Part shown: in pieces, positions 38,430 through 49,625 of the stretch
How the letters are laid out: every line of letters starts with the position of its first letter
How positions within the stretch are numbered: position 1 is the stretch's first letter
Source: Alisma plantago-aquatica
Lineage: Eukaryota; Streptophyta; Magnoliopsida; Alismatales; Alismataceae
Direction of reading: 5' to 3'
Assembly (NCBI GenBank): GCA_963693085.1
Contig: OY856413.1
Location: 470,635,879-470,699,878 of the forward strand
Length of the DNA stretch: 64,000 nt
Translations under genes and position numbers: made by a program
Notes under the pieces: model-generated
What the model was told of the DNA's origin: nothing
Database searches by the model: none
Seen by the model: the letters and a program-made list of their open reading frames with translations, nothing else

Positions 38430-38887
38430 TTGTATCAAAAGGAAAGCTTGATGAAGCATGTTTTCTTCCTTCTTTATTAACAATTCCTTTTTTGATGGTC
38501 TGAAATTTTTAGCTCTACATTTTCTATTGTTTTTCTTCTAGAAAGCAGAGGCTTTCATGTATTACAGTTCTAGTATGGTTTGAAGCTTTGTTTCTGAAAT
38601 CTTGTTTCCCTATATTTTATTCAGTGATTTTGGCTTATGATAATGGATTTATTAACTGATTTTTTTATTTGAGCATGCAAGAAGGGATCTGATGTCTTGG
38701 GAATCATTTTCTTCAAGTGTTTAATTAACATAAAATCCACTGGATGTGTTGTATGTTCTATTATGCTCTAAACCATAGAAAAAATGTTATCTTCTAATAA
38801 GATTGTGTTCAACAATAAAGAAAGAACACATTCATATATTGTTGTATTTTTCTAACTTGTAGATTTTTTTTCATTAACCAGAAAAAA
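38430..38887. other. Spacer between the two CACTA-2 genes
   Basis: T-rich, non-coding; presumably the 3' UTR of the transposase and the promoter or first intron of the TNPA-like gene. Confidence 0.4.
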
Positions 38888-40757
38888 ATGTGGCGAAGCA
38901 AGAGAACTACAACAACTAATAGATGTACTGAGCCAATTATAAATGACCATAATCAATCTGCATCTCAGAATCATGGTGATCCATTAAGTGAAGAAACTTT
39001 TTTGGATGAAATGGAAGAGTCCCAACCAATTCCAGCAGACCCTCAAAATGTGCAATGGACTGAAAACATATCCTTCAGTGAAGATGATTTCATAGAAACA
39101 ATAGGTGATGATCATTTCTATTGTTTTCTTTATTCATTTATTGTATCATCAATTAATATTTGATGCATGTATTATTTCTTTTATTGTAGATTCTGATGGG
39201 AAGATTGTGAAAAAGAGAGGACAAATTCCCATATCTCAAGTGTGGGTTATGCAGACAAGTCTGAAAATCATTGTGAAATTCAATAAATTTAAGCAACCCA
39301 TCAAAAGGGGAGGACATGTTTTGGTGAGGTTTCTTGGTGAGGTAGCAAAACGGGGAGCTCTATGCCCAATCGGTGAAGATAGTTGGCGCCATGTTAATGA
39401 TTTCTATAAAGTAGAGATTGTAAAAATCACCAGGGTAAGTAAATATCACTGCTCCTTATGTAAGTAATATTGTCTTTATTTACATGCTAATTAGCATTCT
39501 ATTGTAGAAATGTGTTACAAAAAGCTATTTCTTATATAAAATAATCCTAGGATAAGTTTCACATTCCTTCTGACTTGGAGATCTATGAGATGATTCTTTC
39601 ACATGTGAATGGGAAATGGAGAGCATATAGATATAATCTAAAATCTCTCTACTTTGATCCTAAGAAGACTGAACGTCAAATTGCAAGCAATGTGCCAGAT
39701 AAATTGATCAAAGAATAGTGGGTTCGTTTAGTGAACTATTGGTTCTCTACCAAAGGAAAGGCAAGTTGCACTCTTTGACTTAAAATAGTTTATATTTTGA
39801 TTATTCTATAAATTTGTTTGATTCATGAATATGCTATTATTTGTAGAACCTGTCGATGATAGGAAAGAGATCACGTGCTCAAAAATCTCATTACCATACT
39901 ACTGGTTCAAAGAGTTTTGCTCAAAAGAAATATGATTTTGTAAGTGTACATATAAGCATTTGTTTTCTAAAATAAAGTTAATTAGATCATCATATTCAAG
40001 TTTAACACTTTCATGTATTTGAGTAGGAAAAAAAGGAAAATAGGGAACCTAGTATCTTGGAAGCATGGAGGATTACTCACCAAAAAAAAGATGGGAGCTA
40101 TGTGAAAAATACAAATACTGAAGAATTTTTGGTTTGTTATGACATTTCTTTTTATTAATAGTATTTCATGATATAAAACCACCCAAGATTTATTGATCAA
40201 TGTGATTGCAAACTAATAATTATCTTGATGAATATTATATAGGAAACTGCTGAGAAGTTGGTACATGAACGTCTCATTGAGAAACCTGAAGTGCCTAAAG
40301 CGACTATAGAAGATGAGGTGTTCAATGAAATGATGTATGATGAGGAGAACAGTAATCAACGCTTAGTTGGTTATGGACTTGGTGTATCTAGAAACCAAGT
40401 GTTTGGATTGAAAGCTGACTTGAGGAAGGGTCACTGCTTAGATGAATCTAGAAATGTCACTGAGAAATTTGCTTTTATGGAGAATGCTTATGCAAAACTG
40501 CAGGACCAGCTTCATTGTATGAGCAGTGCATTGGCTAGGAATGGCATAATGATCAATGATCAAGTTGAAGGGGATGAGAATACAACAGGAATGCATAATG
40601 AAGAGGTAGGTATATTAGAAGATTCTTTTTTAACAATTTTATTTCCATTTCCAAAGGTTTTCCCCTTATCATGTTTCACTCAATTTCTAAGAAGGTTTTT
40701 CATCTGGCTTCATTTTACCCTACTATTTTAAGGATTGTTATTTATCTAATTAAGGTT

Positions 40758-40762
40758 GTTGG
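40758..40762. repeat. Sirevirus target duplication GTTGG, left
   Basis: GTTGG directly precedes the LTR start TGTTGGCT and recurs at 49243-49247 after the second LTR end. A perfect 5-bp duplication fixes both element boundaries. Confidence 0.95.
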
Positions 40763-42182
40763 TGTTGGCTAAATGGACATCTATAAATCCCTTTGTTTTG
40801 ATTATGACAAACATTTCATTCTTATTAATCTAACGAGCTACTTGAGTGTGCAGGATTAAAGGTGGATGACAAAGCAACTAGGGAAATCCATATGCTTATA
40901 TGTTTATGTTTTCATGCAATGTAATCGCTTTGTAAAACCTTGTACAAATATATAATGTACAAGTACTTAGATTGCATGTAAATCAAGCGTTAGATTCTCC
41001 CTAGCTAAACACCACATTTAGTTAAGTCATTCCCTTCAAATAGGATCACATTTGCACACTCATACATATAGTTAGTGCCTAAATTGAAACATTGAAACAG
41101 GATCAATCTCGGTCGACAAACTCCTCGACCGAGACACTCTCGGTCGACAATCTTCTCGACCGAGAAAGATCCAAAGTAGCCGTTAGACACAACAAACAAG
41201 TTAGTTGGCAGTTGGAGAAAGACGTTGCAAATCACTTGTTCCAGAGTGCCTGTCGGTCGACAATTGTTCGACCGAGTAGGTGTCTCGGTCGACCATTCCT
41301 CGACCGAGATGGTCTCTGACAGCAACTGCAGAATTAATTAATTAGCCGTTGTTAAAGCAACAACTTTGTACCTAACGGCTAGTTAAGCACTTAGAAACCA
41401 CTAGAAGTTGTCTAGAACGTCCTTAAGCATCCTTAGGCCATTCCTATAAATAGGACAAGCCATAGGACACTCAAATATACTTGCTACACTTGAGAAATCC
41501 TTGAGCATACTTTGAGCAATCTGTTTGTGAGCAATTTGAGCATTGTGACAATTGGCCATTTCATTCCTTAGCTCATAATTCGTGTCCTATAGGCTAGTAT
41601 CTCCTACCCACTACAATCACAAGTCCACACACTTGGTTAGGAGATCTATACGCTTGATCTAGGCAAATCAAGCCTTGGGCTACAAAGGATAAGTTGTAAT
41701 TTCCTTTTTCTTTCTTGTTCTCTTTTACCGTTTGTACTCTCCTTGCTACTCCTAGGTTGGAGGCTGCTGATTGGAGAGGGTGGAGTTCTTCTTAGTGAAG
41801 AAGGTGACTTTGAGCTACTTCAGAAGGCTGGTGCAACGGGAGGTTACTTCTAGAGAGGAAGGCTACTTCAAGGGGGAGCTTGGAGTTACTTCAAGAAGGC
41901 TACCTCAAAGTTGGTGCACCTACTTCAAGTGAAGGCTGTTCAAAGGGTGTAAAGGAAAGTATTGTATTTTGTATAAATCCTTGGGAAGGTAATAAAATAA
42001 ATACTTTCAAAATCCCGGTTGGGTAAGCAACCGGGTAGTGGACTGACAACTTTAGTAGTTGCTAAAGTTGGAACCACTCTAAACACCTGTCTCCTTCTTC
42101 TAATTTCAATTGTGGTTGTTTGAGTTCAATAAATTGTTAAAATTATTTAAAAACTCTATTCACCCCCCTCTAGTGTTTTTCA
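40763..42182 (+). repeat. Sirevirus 5' LTR
   Basis: TG...CA ends; TATA box TATAAATA at 41445-41452; AATAAA at 41991-41996 as likely polyadenylation signal. Four TCGGTCGA...TCGACCGA hairpins lie upstream of the TATA box at about 41107-41134, 41137-41165, 41253-41276 and 41284-41308. The 106-codon minus-strand frame (41005-41325) and its 75-codon partner are products of these palindromes. Confidence 0.95.
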
Positions 42183-42184
42183 AT

Positions 42185-42196
42185 TGGTATCAGAGC
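42185..42196 (+). promoter_or_regulatory. tRNA-iMet primer-binding site
   Basis: TGGTATCAGAGC, two bases after the 5' LTR. Perfect match to the usual plant iMet primer complement; primes minus-strand cDNA synthesis. Confidence 0.95.
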
Positions 42197-42230
42197 AGGC
42201 TTCAAGGAACCCTAACAAGGTCTTGAAGAA

Positions 42231-43942
42231 ATGGGGGATGGAGTGCTCAACAACCTTAACCTTGAAGGAACACTTGTTGCTAGGCCTCCAGCGTTCGATG
42301 GAACAAACTACCAATATTGGAAGAGAAGGATGAAGTTCTACTTCCAAGGCATCAATTGGGACTTATGGAGAATGGTGTCAACCCCATATGAGCTCCCTCA
42401 AACTCAATTTGCAGAATGGGATGCAAATACGGTAAAACTGGCCCAAATCAATGCAAAAGTTGTAAGCATTTTATATTGTTCTATTTCGGTAGGAGAATTT
42501 AATAGAATATCTAATTGTGACACAGCCTATGATATTTGGCATAGACTGTCCATAACCTATGAAGGTACAGTCCAAGTCAAAAATTCCAAAATTAGCATGT
42601 TTAAACAAAAATTTGAACACTTTCGTATGGATTCAAATGAATCAATTAGTGAAATGTTTGCAAATTCTCTACTATTGTTAATGGTTTAAGTGCTCTAGGA
42701 AAACCTATCCCTGAAGAAGATCAGGTATCAAAGATCCTTCGTTCACTTCCTCCAAAATATAAGCCAAAGGTGACAGCCATTGAAGAAGCAAACGACCTCA
42801 CTCGACTGAAAATGGAGCAACTTATTGGCAACTTAGAAGCTCATGAAGCAACCCTAGAAGAGGAAGAAATAAGAGCACGTGAACTTCAGCAAGGAAAGAA
42901 GAAGGATGTGGCTCTAAAAGCTTCAAAGGTTGTCACACAAGAAAGTGAGGAGTCAAGTGAAGAAGAGGGAGAAGAAGCCTTGATAGTAAATGGTAAGAAA
43001 TACAAAAGATTTAAATATAACAAAATTTCCAGCTCTTCTTCTACCCCTCCTAGGTGCTTTGAATGTGGGAAGAAAGGGCATTTCAAAAATGAATGTCCTA
43101 AAGCAAAGAAAGGAAAGAAAAGCTCTCACAAGAAGAAGGGAGAAAAAGCCTATAAAGCTGCATGGGACGAGTCAAGTGACAGTGAAAGCGGAGAAGAAAC
43201 CGTGGATTGTCTAATGGCAAGAGAAGATGATGAAAACTCTCAAGAGGTAAGCCTACTTGATCTTTCTAAAGAAGAGTCAGTCACTAGTCTACAAGAAATT
43301 CATGATAAGTATGTTGATGTCAAGAAGAAACTAAAGAAGGTTATCAAATCAAATGATGAGCAAATTGCTAAATTAGATAATCTTTCTTCTGAAAAGAATA
43401 ACATTGATCTTGAGAATTTGTCTTTAAAAACATCTTTAGATGATTGCACTAGAAAGCTACTCACTTTAGAAACAAATGTTGATCTTCTTTCTAAAGAAAA
43501 GACTGACTTGTTAGCTAAACTAAAAGATTTTCAGACTCAACCTATTTTGTGTAACCATCTAGACTATGATAATGTTATAAAAGAAAGAGATTCATTGCTA
43601 TCTGATTTAGATCAAGCAAGAAAAGATTTACATAAGAAAATGAATGATATTGCTCAGCTGCAAAGAGAACATTATGAGTTAAGAAGAAAAGATATACTTG
43701 ATAACATTCTAAGCATTGGTACTGTTTTCAATGGAAGAAAAGGTTTGGGATATGCTCCAAAGAAAAATCAACCCAAAAGAACTCAAACTATGTTTGTACC
43801 CAAGAACACATTGGCTAGAAAGAGAAATGAAGTTGATTCTATTACTTGCCATTTTTGTTTACGTCTTGGACACTATTCCTTTTCATGCCCTTATAAAACT
43901 AAAGATTCCGAATTAGTTTGGGTCCCAAAACCTCAAACTTAG
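42231..43942 (+). pseudogene. Sirevirus gag, one frameshift
   Basis: Encodes the capsid/nucleocapsid polyprotein. The ATG at 42231 lies 35 bases past the PBS. The first part has the copia gag signature FDGTNYQYWKRRMKFYF (about 42297-42347) and runs to 42689. A one-base loss near 42664 (in GCAAATTC) moves the frame, and the second part continues to 43942 without other stops. It holds a CCHC knuckle CFECGKKGHFKNEC (about 43057-43098), a long charged coiled coil (about 43300-43690), and a second knuckle CHFCLRLGHYSFSC (about 43846-43887) followed by VWVPKPQ. Two knuckles around a coiled coil fit the enlarged Sirevirus gag. Gag ends with its own stop, 390 bases before the protease frame. Confidence 0.9.
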
Positions 43943-44332
43943 TAGAGTCAAATAGAATTTAGTTGAGATATGACCAAAAAGCTCCATTTTGCTATTTATA
44001 TTGTCTTATCTTAACTAAACAAAAGATTTCATGCTTATTGTTAATTTTCTGCATTGTTGAACTGAAACAGAAACTTAGTCGGTCGAAGTATTGTCGACCG
44101 AACCATTAATCGGTCGAAGTATTGTCGACCGACCAAATGTCTGTAACATATCAAAATTTACAACAATTATTTCGGTCGAAAATTGGTCAACCGAGCTACA
44201 TTTCTGTGTTTTCTGGTTTGTAATACAGTAATCTTCTCGATCGACAATTTGTCGACCGAGACATATGTCGGTCGAACAATTGTCGACCGACTGGACTTCT
44301 GATTCAGAACTCTTATACAAATCTGTACTTAA
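43943..44332 (+). repeat. gag-pol gap with five TCGGTCGA hairpins
   Basis: A non-coding interval between gag stop and pol. It contains inverted repeats with stem TCGGTCGA/TCGACCGA (some with one mismatch) at about 44079-44101, 44110-44132, 44171-44195, 44236-44260 and 44268-44290. The stems are the same as in the LTR; loops are 7 bases and differ (AGTATTG twice, AAATTGG, CAATTTG, ACAATTG). Confidence 0.9.
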
Positions 44333-47300
44333 ATGATTCTAACCATATCAGACCATCACATGGGTACCAAAATCTACATTTTAATGCAGGAATGGGTGGT
44401 TGACAGTGGATGTTCCAAACATATGACCGGAAACAAGGATGCATTCCAAACCTTTGAAGAAAAGAAAAGAAAAGTGGAACAGTCACCTTTGGAGATAATG
44501 GTAAGGGAAAAATTGTTGGAATAGGTAATGTTGGTACAAACCTCGAAATAAAGAATGTTCTACTCGTTGATGGTTTGCACCATAATTTGATAAGTGTTAT
44601 TCAATTATGTGATAGTGGTTATGATGTGTTATTTAACAAAACTTGCTGCAAGTTATTGATAGAAAACACTAAAAATGTTGTTTATGAAGGAAATAGAGTT
44701 GGAAATCTTTATATTCTTAAACCTAACTCTATGAAATCAGTAGTGGGAAAATGCTTGGTTGCAAATGAAAATACCTTACAAGTATGGCATAAAAAGCTAG
44801 GACATGCTAGTTCACATGTTATTAAAAAGTTAGTGAAATATGATCTTGTTCGTGGATTGCCTACTTTATCTTTTGATCAAGTTGAAAACTGTGAACCATG
44901 CACAATGGGAAAGCAAACCAAAACCTCTTTTAAACCAAAACATGTACTTAGCACCAATAGGTCCTTAGAATTAATTCATATAGATTTATTTGGACCCATG
45001 AGGACACAATCTATTGGCGGTAAAAGATACTGTTTTGTTATTGTTGATGACTATAGTAGATACACATGGGTACACTTTATTGCAACTAAAGATGATACTA
45101 TTCATGTTTTTATACAATTTTGTTCCAAGATTGAAAATCTATTACAAAGCAAAATATGTACCATTAGAAGTGATCATGGTGGAGAATTTGAAAATCATAC
45201 ATTTGAAGAGTTTTGTATATCTCAAGGGTACACTCATAATTTTTCTGCTCCACGCACCCCACAACAAAATGGTATAGTCGAAAGGAAAAATCGATCACTA
45301 CAAGAAATGGCTAGAACTATGATGCTTGAACATAACACACCCAAAACCTTTTGGGCTGAAGCTGTAAACACTGCATGCTATGTGCTAAATAGAGTAACTG
45401 TTCACTCTCATTTAAAGAAAACTCCATATGAACTAATACATTTTAAGAAACCTAGAGTTGACTATTTTCATACCTTTGGCTCCACATGCTATATCTTAAA
45501 TACCAAAGATGATAGAGATAAGTTTGACTCAAAATCACACAAAGCATTCTTTTTGGGATATTCCACTTCTAGCAAAGCTTTTAGAGTATATAACACTATA
45601 TCTAGAAAAGTTGAGGAATCTATTCATGTTTCTTTTCATGAAGAGTCCAAATCTGAAAATCTAGAAATCATAGATCTCACAAATCAATTCGAAAATTTAA
45701 ACATACCAAATGATAGTGAGAAAAGTACTACAAATAATCACCAAGTTGAACCACAACCTACACCTAGGCTTATTAAAGATCATCCTCAAGAATTAATTAT
45801 TGGAGATCCTAATGATAAAGTTAAAACTCGGTCTTCCTTCAAAGATGTTGCAAACATGGCTTTTGTTTCTATCATTGAACCTAAAAAGATATCTGAAGAT
45901 CTTAAATATGATTATTGGATAATAGCCATGCAAGAAGAATTGAATCAATTCACTAAAAATGATGTATGGGATTTAGTTCCTAATCCACAAGATAAAACCA
46001 TAATAGGAACTAAATGGGTTTTTAGAAACAAGCTAAATGAGGAAGGAGAAGTAATAAGGAATAAAGCTCGGTTAGTAGCACAAGGATATAATCAACAAGA
46101 AGGAATAGATTTTGATGAAACGTATGCACCGGTAGCTAGACTTGAAGCTATTAGAATGTTACTAGCTATTGCTGCACATAAAAACATCAAACTCTACCAA
46201 ATGGATGTAAAAAGTGCATTTCTAAATGGCATCATTCAAGAAGAAGTATATGTTGCCCAACCACCTAGTTTTGAAATACCGGAAAAAGGTGACTATGTTT
46301 ATAAACTTAAGAAAGCACTTTATGGTTTAAAACAAGCACCAAGAAATTGGTATGAAAGGCTCAAGACATATCTTTTTGATAATGGTTTTTCTATTGGAAA
46401 TTCAGATTCTACTTTATTTTTCAAAACATATACATCTGATTTTCTAGTTGTGCAAATATATGTTGATGACATTATTTTTGGAGCTTCTAATGATTCACTG
46501 TGCACACAATTTAGTGATATTATGCAAAAAGAATTTGAAATGAGCCTCATGGGTGAACTAACTTTCTTTCTTGGTTTTCAAATTAAGCAAACACCTGCTG
46601 GAATATTCATAAGCCAAGAAAAATATACTAAAGAACTCTTAAAATGTTTTGGGATGGATCAGTGCAAACATGCTACTACTCCTATGGCTACTTCTATTAA
46701 AATTGATAAGGATGAAAATGGGGAACCTATTGATGATTCTTTATATAGAGCCATGATTGGTAGTTTGCTTTACTTAACTGCTTCTAGACCGGACATTATG
46801 TTTCCCGTTGGTCTTTGTGATCGATTTCAATCACAACCTATGCACTCTAATTTTCTAGCAGTTAAACGAATTCTTCGTTACCTAGCCGACACTACTTGTT
46901 TTGGTTTATGGTATCCAAAAGGACAATCCTTGGATTTTAAAGCTTATACTGATGCGGATTATGCTGGTTGTCGCCTTGATCGCAAGAGTACTAGTGGTGG
47001 TTGTTTCTTGTTAGGGAGAGCCTTAGTATCTTGGTTTAGCAAGAAACAAAATATAGTTTCCCTATCTACAACTGAAGCTGAATATATGGCAGCTAGGTCT
47101 TGTTGTGCTCAAGTGCTTTATATGCAACAAGTATTAAACGATTATGGTTTTACTCTTTCATCTACGCCTATTTTTTGTGACAACACGAGCGCCATAAACT
47201 TAGCACACAATCCTATTTTACACAGCCGAGCTAAACATATTGAAATCCGTCATCACTTTTTAAGGGATCATATCTCCAAGAATCATGTTTCCCTTCATCA

Positions 47301-47430
47301 TGTTGATACGGAAGATCAATTGGCTGATATTTTTACAAAACCGCTTCCACTAGATCAATTTAACAAAATTAGGAAGCAACTGCTTATCACTCCTTTGGAA
47401 GATGTTTTCTTTGATATTTGTGCTACTTAA
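44333..47430 (+). pseudogene. Sirevirus pol: protease, integrase, reverse transcriptase, RNase H
   Basis: Protease: VVDSGCSKHMTG with the catalytic DSG at about 44400; a one-base loss near 44478 (GAAAAGTGG) shifts the frame, and the text resumes in the 951-codon frame 44575-47430. Integrase: zinc motif with H..H..C..C (HKKLGH to CEPCTMGK, about 44790-44915), core with acidic residues in IDLFGPM and [11 protein letters not shown] (about 45166-45200) and the copia block [16 protein letters not shown]. Reverse transcriptase: [24 protein letters not shown] (about 46197) and [10 protein letters not shown] (about 46461). RNase [16 protein letters not shown] (about 46945) and STTEAEYMA. Apart from the one shift the gene reads through, so it is nearly intact. 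It needs gag in trans or by an unusual mechanism, because a stop and 390 bases separate them. Confidence 0.93.
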
Positions 47431-47822
47431 ACAAAAACTCTAAATTGCATCATGATATTTAGGTTTTTAAATGGACATCTTTTTCATTAGATTTGATGGG
47501 ACATCTAATTAAGGGGGAGTTTTTATTTCTAAACAGATATCTTTTTGAAATGACAAAGGGGGAGAAATAAATATAAAACTAAAACTTAGAAACACTCAAT
47601 CAATGAGTTTCATAAATAAACTCTTGGCTTTACATTGAAAGTTGCTATATTCCCTAGTGAATTGGATTTCATGTTCCAAAATTCAAGGGGAATAATAAGC
47701 ACACATTTTATAACCAAGAGGAAAAGCTACAAAAGGTAATCTAAAGGTACGAAACTCATATGGTTCATATTTCCTTTATTTATATTTTTGGAAATGTTTG
47801 TCATCTTCAAAAAGGGGGAGAT
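47431..47822 (+). promoter_or_regulatory. Sirevirus 3' UTR with repeated purine tracts
   Basis: AAGGGGGAG-type tracts occur at about 47512-47520, 47556-47566 and 47812-47822. The last one, AAAAAGGGGGAGAT, abuts the 3' LTR and is the functional polypurine tract. Repetition of the tract upstream of the 3' LTR is a known feature of Sireviruses. No env-like open frame. Confidence 0.85.
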
Positions 47823-49242
47823 TGTTGGCTAAATGGACATCTATAAATCCCTTTGTTTTGATTATGACAAACATTTCATTCTTATTAATCTAACGAGCTA
47901 CTTGAGTGTGCAGGATTAAAGGTGGATGACAAAGCAACTAGGGAAATCCATATGCTTATATGTTTATGTTGTCATGCAATGTAATCGCTTTGTAAAAACT
48001 TGTACAAATATATAATGTACAAGTACTTAGATTGCATGTAAATCAAGCGTTAGATTCTCCCTAGCTAAACACCACATTTAGTTAAGTCATTCCCTTCAAA
48101 TAGGATCACATTTGCACACTCATACATATAGTTAGTGCCTAAATTTAAACATTGAAACAAGATCAATCTCGGTCGACAAACTCCTCGACCGAGACACTCT
48201 CGGTCAACAATCTTCTCGACCGAGAAAGATCCAAAGTAGCCGTTAGACACAACAGACAAGTTAGTTGGCAGTTGGAGAAAGACGTTGCAAATCACTTGTT
48301 CCAGAGTGCCTGTCGGTCGACAATTGTTCGACCGAGTAGGTGTCTCGGTCGACCATTCCTCGACCGAGATGGTCTCTGACAGCAACTGCAGAATTAATTA
48401 ATTAGCCGTTGTTAAAGCAACAACTTTGTACCTAACGGCTAGTTAAGCACTTAGAAACCCCTAGAAGTTGTCTAGAACGTCCTTAAGCATCCTTAGGCCA
48501 TTCCTATAAATAGGACAAGCCATAGGACACTCAAATATACTTGCTACACTTGAGAAATCCTTGAGCATACTTTGAGCAATCTGTTTGTGAGCAATTTGAG
48601 CATTGTGACAATTGGCCATTTCATTCCTTAGCTCATAATTCGTGTCCTATAGGCTAGTATCTCCTACCCACTGCAATCACAAGTCCACACACTTGGTTAG
48701 GAGATCTATACGCTTGATCTAGGCAAATCAAGCCTTGGGCTACAAAGGATAAGTTGTAATTTCCTTTTTCTTTCTTGTTCTCTTTTACCGTTTGTACTCT
48801 CCTTGCTACTCCTAGGTTGGAGGCTGCTGATTGGAGAGGGTGGAGTTCTTCTTGGTGAAGAAGGTGACTTTGAGCTACTTCAGAAGGCTGGTGCAACGGG
48901 AGGTTACTTCTAGAGAGAAAGGCTACTTCAAGGGGGAGCTTGGAGTTACTTCAAGAAGGCTACCTCAAAGTTGGTGCACCTACTTCAAGTGAAGGCTGTT
49001 CAAAGGGTGTAAAGGAAAGTATTGTATTTTGTATAAATCCTTGGGAAGGTAATAAAATAAATACTTTCAAAATCCCGGTTGGGTAAGCAACCGGGTAGTG
49101 GACTGACAACTTTAGTAGTTGCTAAAGTTGGAACCACTCTAAACACCTGTCTCCTTCTTCTAATTTCAATTGTGGTTGTTTGAGTTCAATAAATTGTTAA
49201 AATTATTTAAAAACTCTATTCACCCCCCTCTAGTGTTTTTCA
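47823..49242 (+). repeat. Sirevirus 3' LTR
   Basis: Exactly 1420 bp like its partner. Same TATA box (48505-48512), AATAAA (49051-49056) and hairpin set, with the second hairpin weakened by a G-to-A change (CGGTCAAC at about 48201). The flank begins GTTGG. Confidence 0.95.
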
Positions 49243-49625
49243 GTTGGAAGACCCTGGCAAGGGGACATGACTGTGAGGGGATGGGAAAATAGAGAAAGTT
49301 AAGTAATGAAACTCGAGTGATAGGAAGAATAAGCATAACTTTCTAGGCTAGTTAGAGGACTGCCTGTGTGTAGCTGTTGATAACCTGTATTGTTCACGTA
49401 AGTGCAGATGCATGCTCTCTTTGCATGGTTCAAGAACTACTTTGAATGAGAATAACTTTCTAGTGATAACATGGCATTTTCTCATGTACTTTTATTATTG
49501 TACTTGTTTGCCAACTTGACCCAGTTGACGATCATATTAGCTTTTATTGAATGTTGTAGGTTGGTCTTGATGCTTCTATAGCTGAGGAAAATCAAGGCAG
49601 GGGTGCCAACAATATGAGAAATTGA

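Larger units (their letters stand above)
40763..49242 (+). mobile_element. Young Sirevirus-type Ty1/copia retrotransposon (8480 bp)
   Basis: Two 1420-bp LTRs (40763-42182 and 47823-49242) differ at about ten positions by direct reading. Flanks are GTTGG on both sides. PBS TGGTATCAGAGC at 42185-42196. Gag has two CCHC knuckles and a coiled coil; pol has the copia order protease, integrase, reverse transcriptase, RNase H. At least three AAGGGGGAG purine tracts precede the 3' LTR, a Sirevirus habit. There is no envelope-like frame after pol (only 390 bp to the LTR). Single-base shifts break gag and protease as the sequence stands. It is the most recent insertion in the nest. Confidence 0.95.
38888..49625 (+). 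pseudogene. TNPA-like CACTA gene (Transposase_24 type) with Sirevirus in its last intron
   Basis: Exon-like segments with GT-AG edges: 38888-about 39100, about 39190-39434, about 39552-39760, about 39847-39940, about 40028-40132, about 40243-40605 and 49560-49625. Text typical of the family includes SKSFAQKKYD (about 39907), EAWRITHQKKDGS (about 40060) and RLVGYGLGVSRNQVFG (about 40360). A late heptad-like segment (ENAYAKLQDQLHCM) may be a coiled coil. The donor GTAGG at 40606 and acceptor TTGTAG at 49559 join in phase to a short last exon ending at TGA 49625. The Sirevirus (40763-49242) lies wholly inside that intron. One in-frame TAG (39716) breaks the gene. Family role: binding subterminal repeats to assemble the transposition complex. 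Confidence 0.75.

Noticed and set aside
41100..41310. CRISPR-like array of spaced palindromes
   Set aside because: Only four units per LTR, spacing irregular, both copies inside plant LTRs; these are hairpins of a retrotransposon.
41005..41325. 106-codon minus-strand frame repeated at 48065-48385
   Set aside because: Occurs in both LTRs only because the LTRs are identical; it reads through the hairpin array and has no motif.
42185..42196. tRNA gene
   Set aside because: TGGTATCAGAGC is the complement of the tRNA-iMet 3' end used as primer site; no cloverleaf is present.
47431..47822. Envelope-like gene of the Sirevirus
   Set aside because: Only 390 bases between pol stop and LTR with no open frame.
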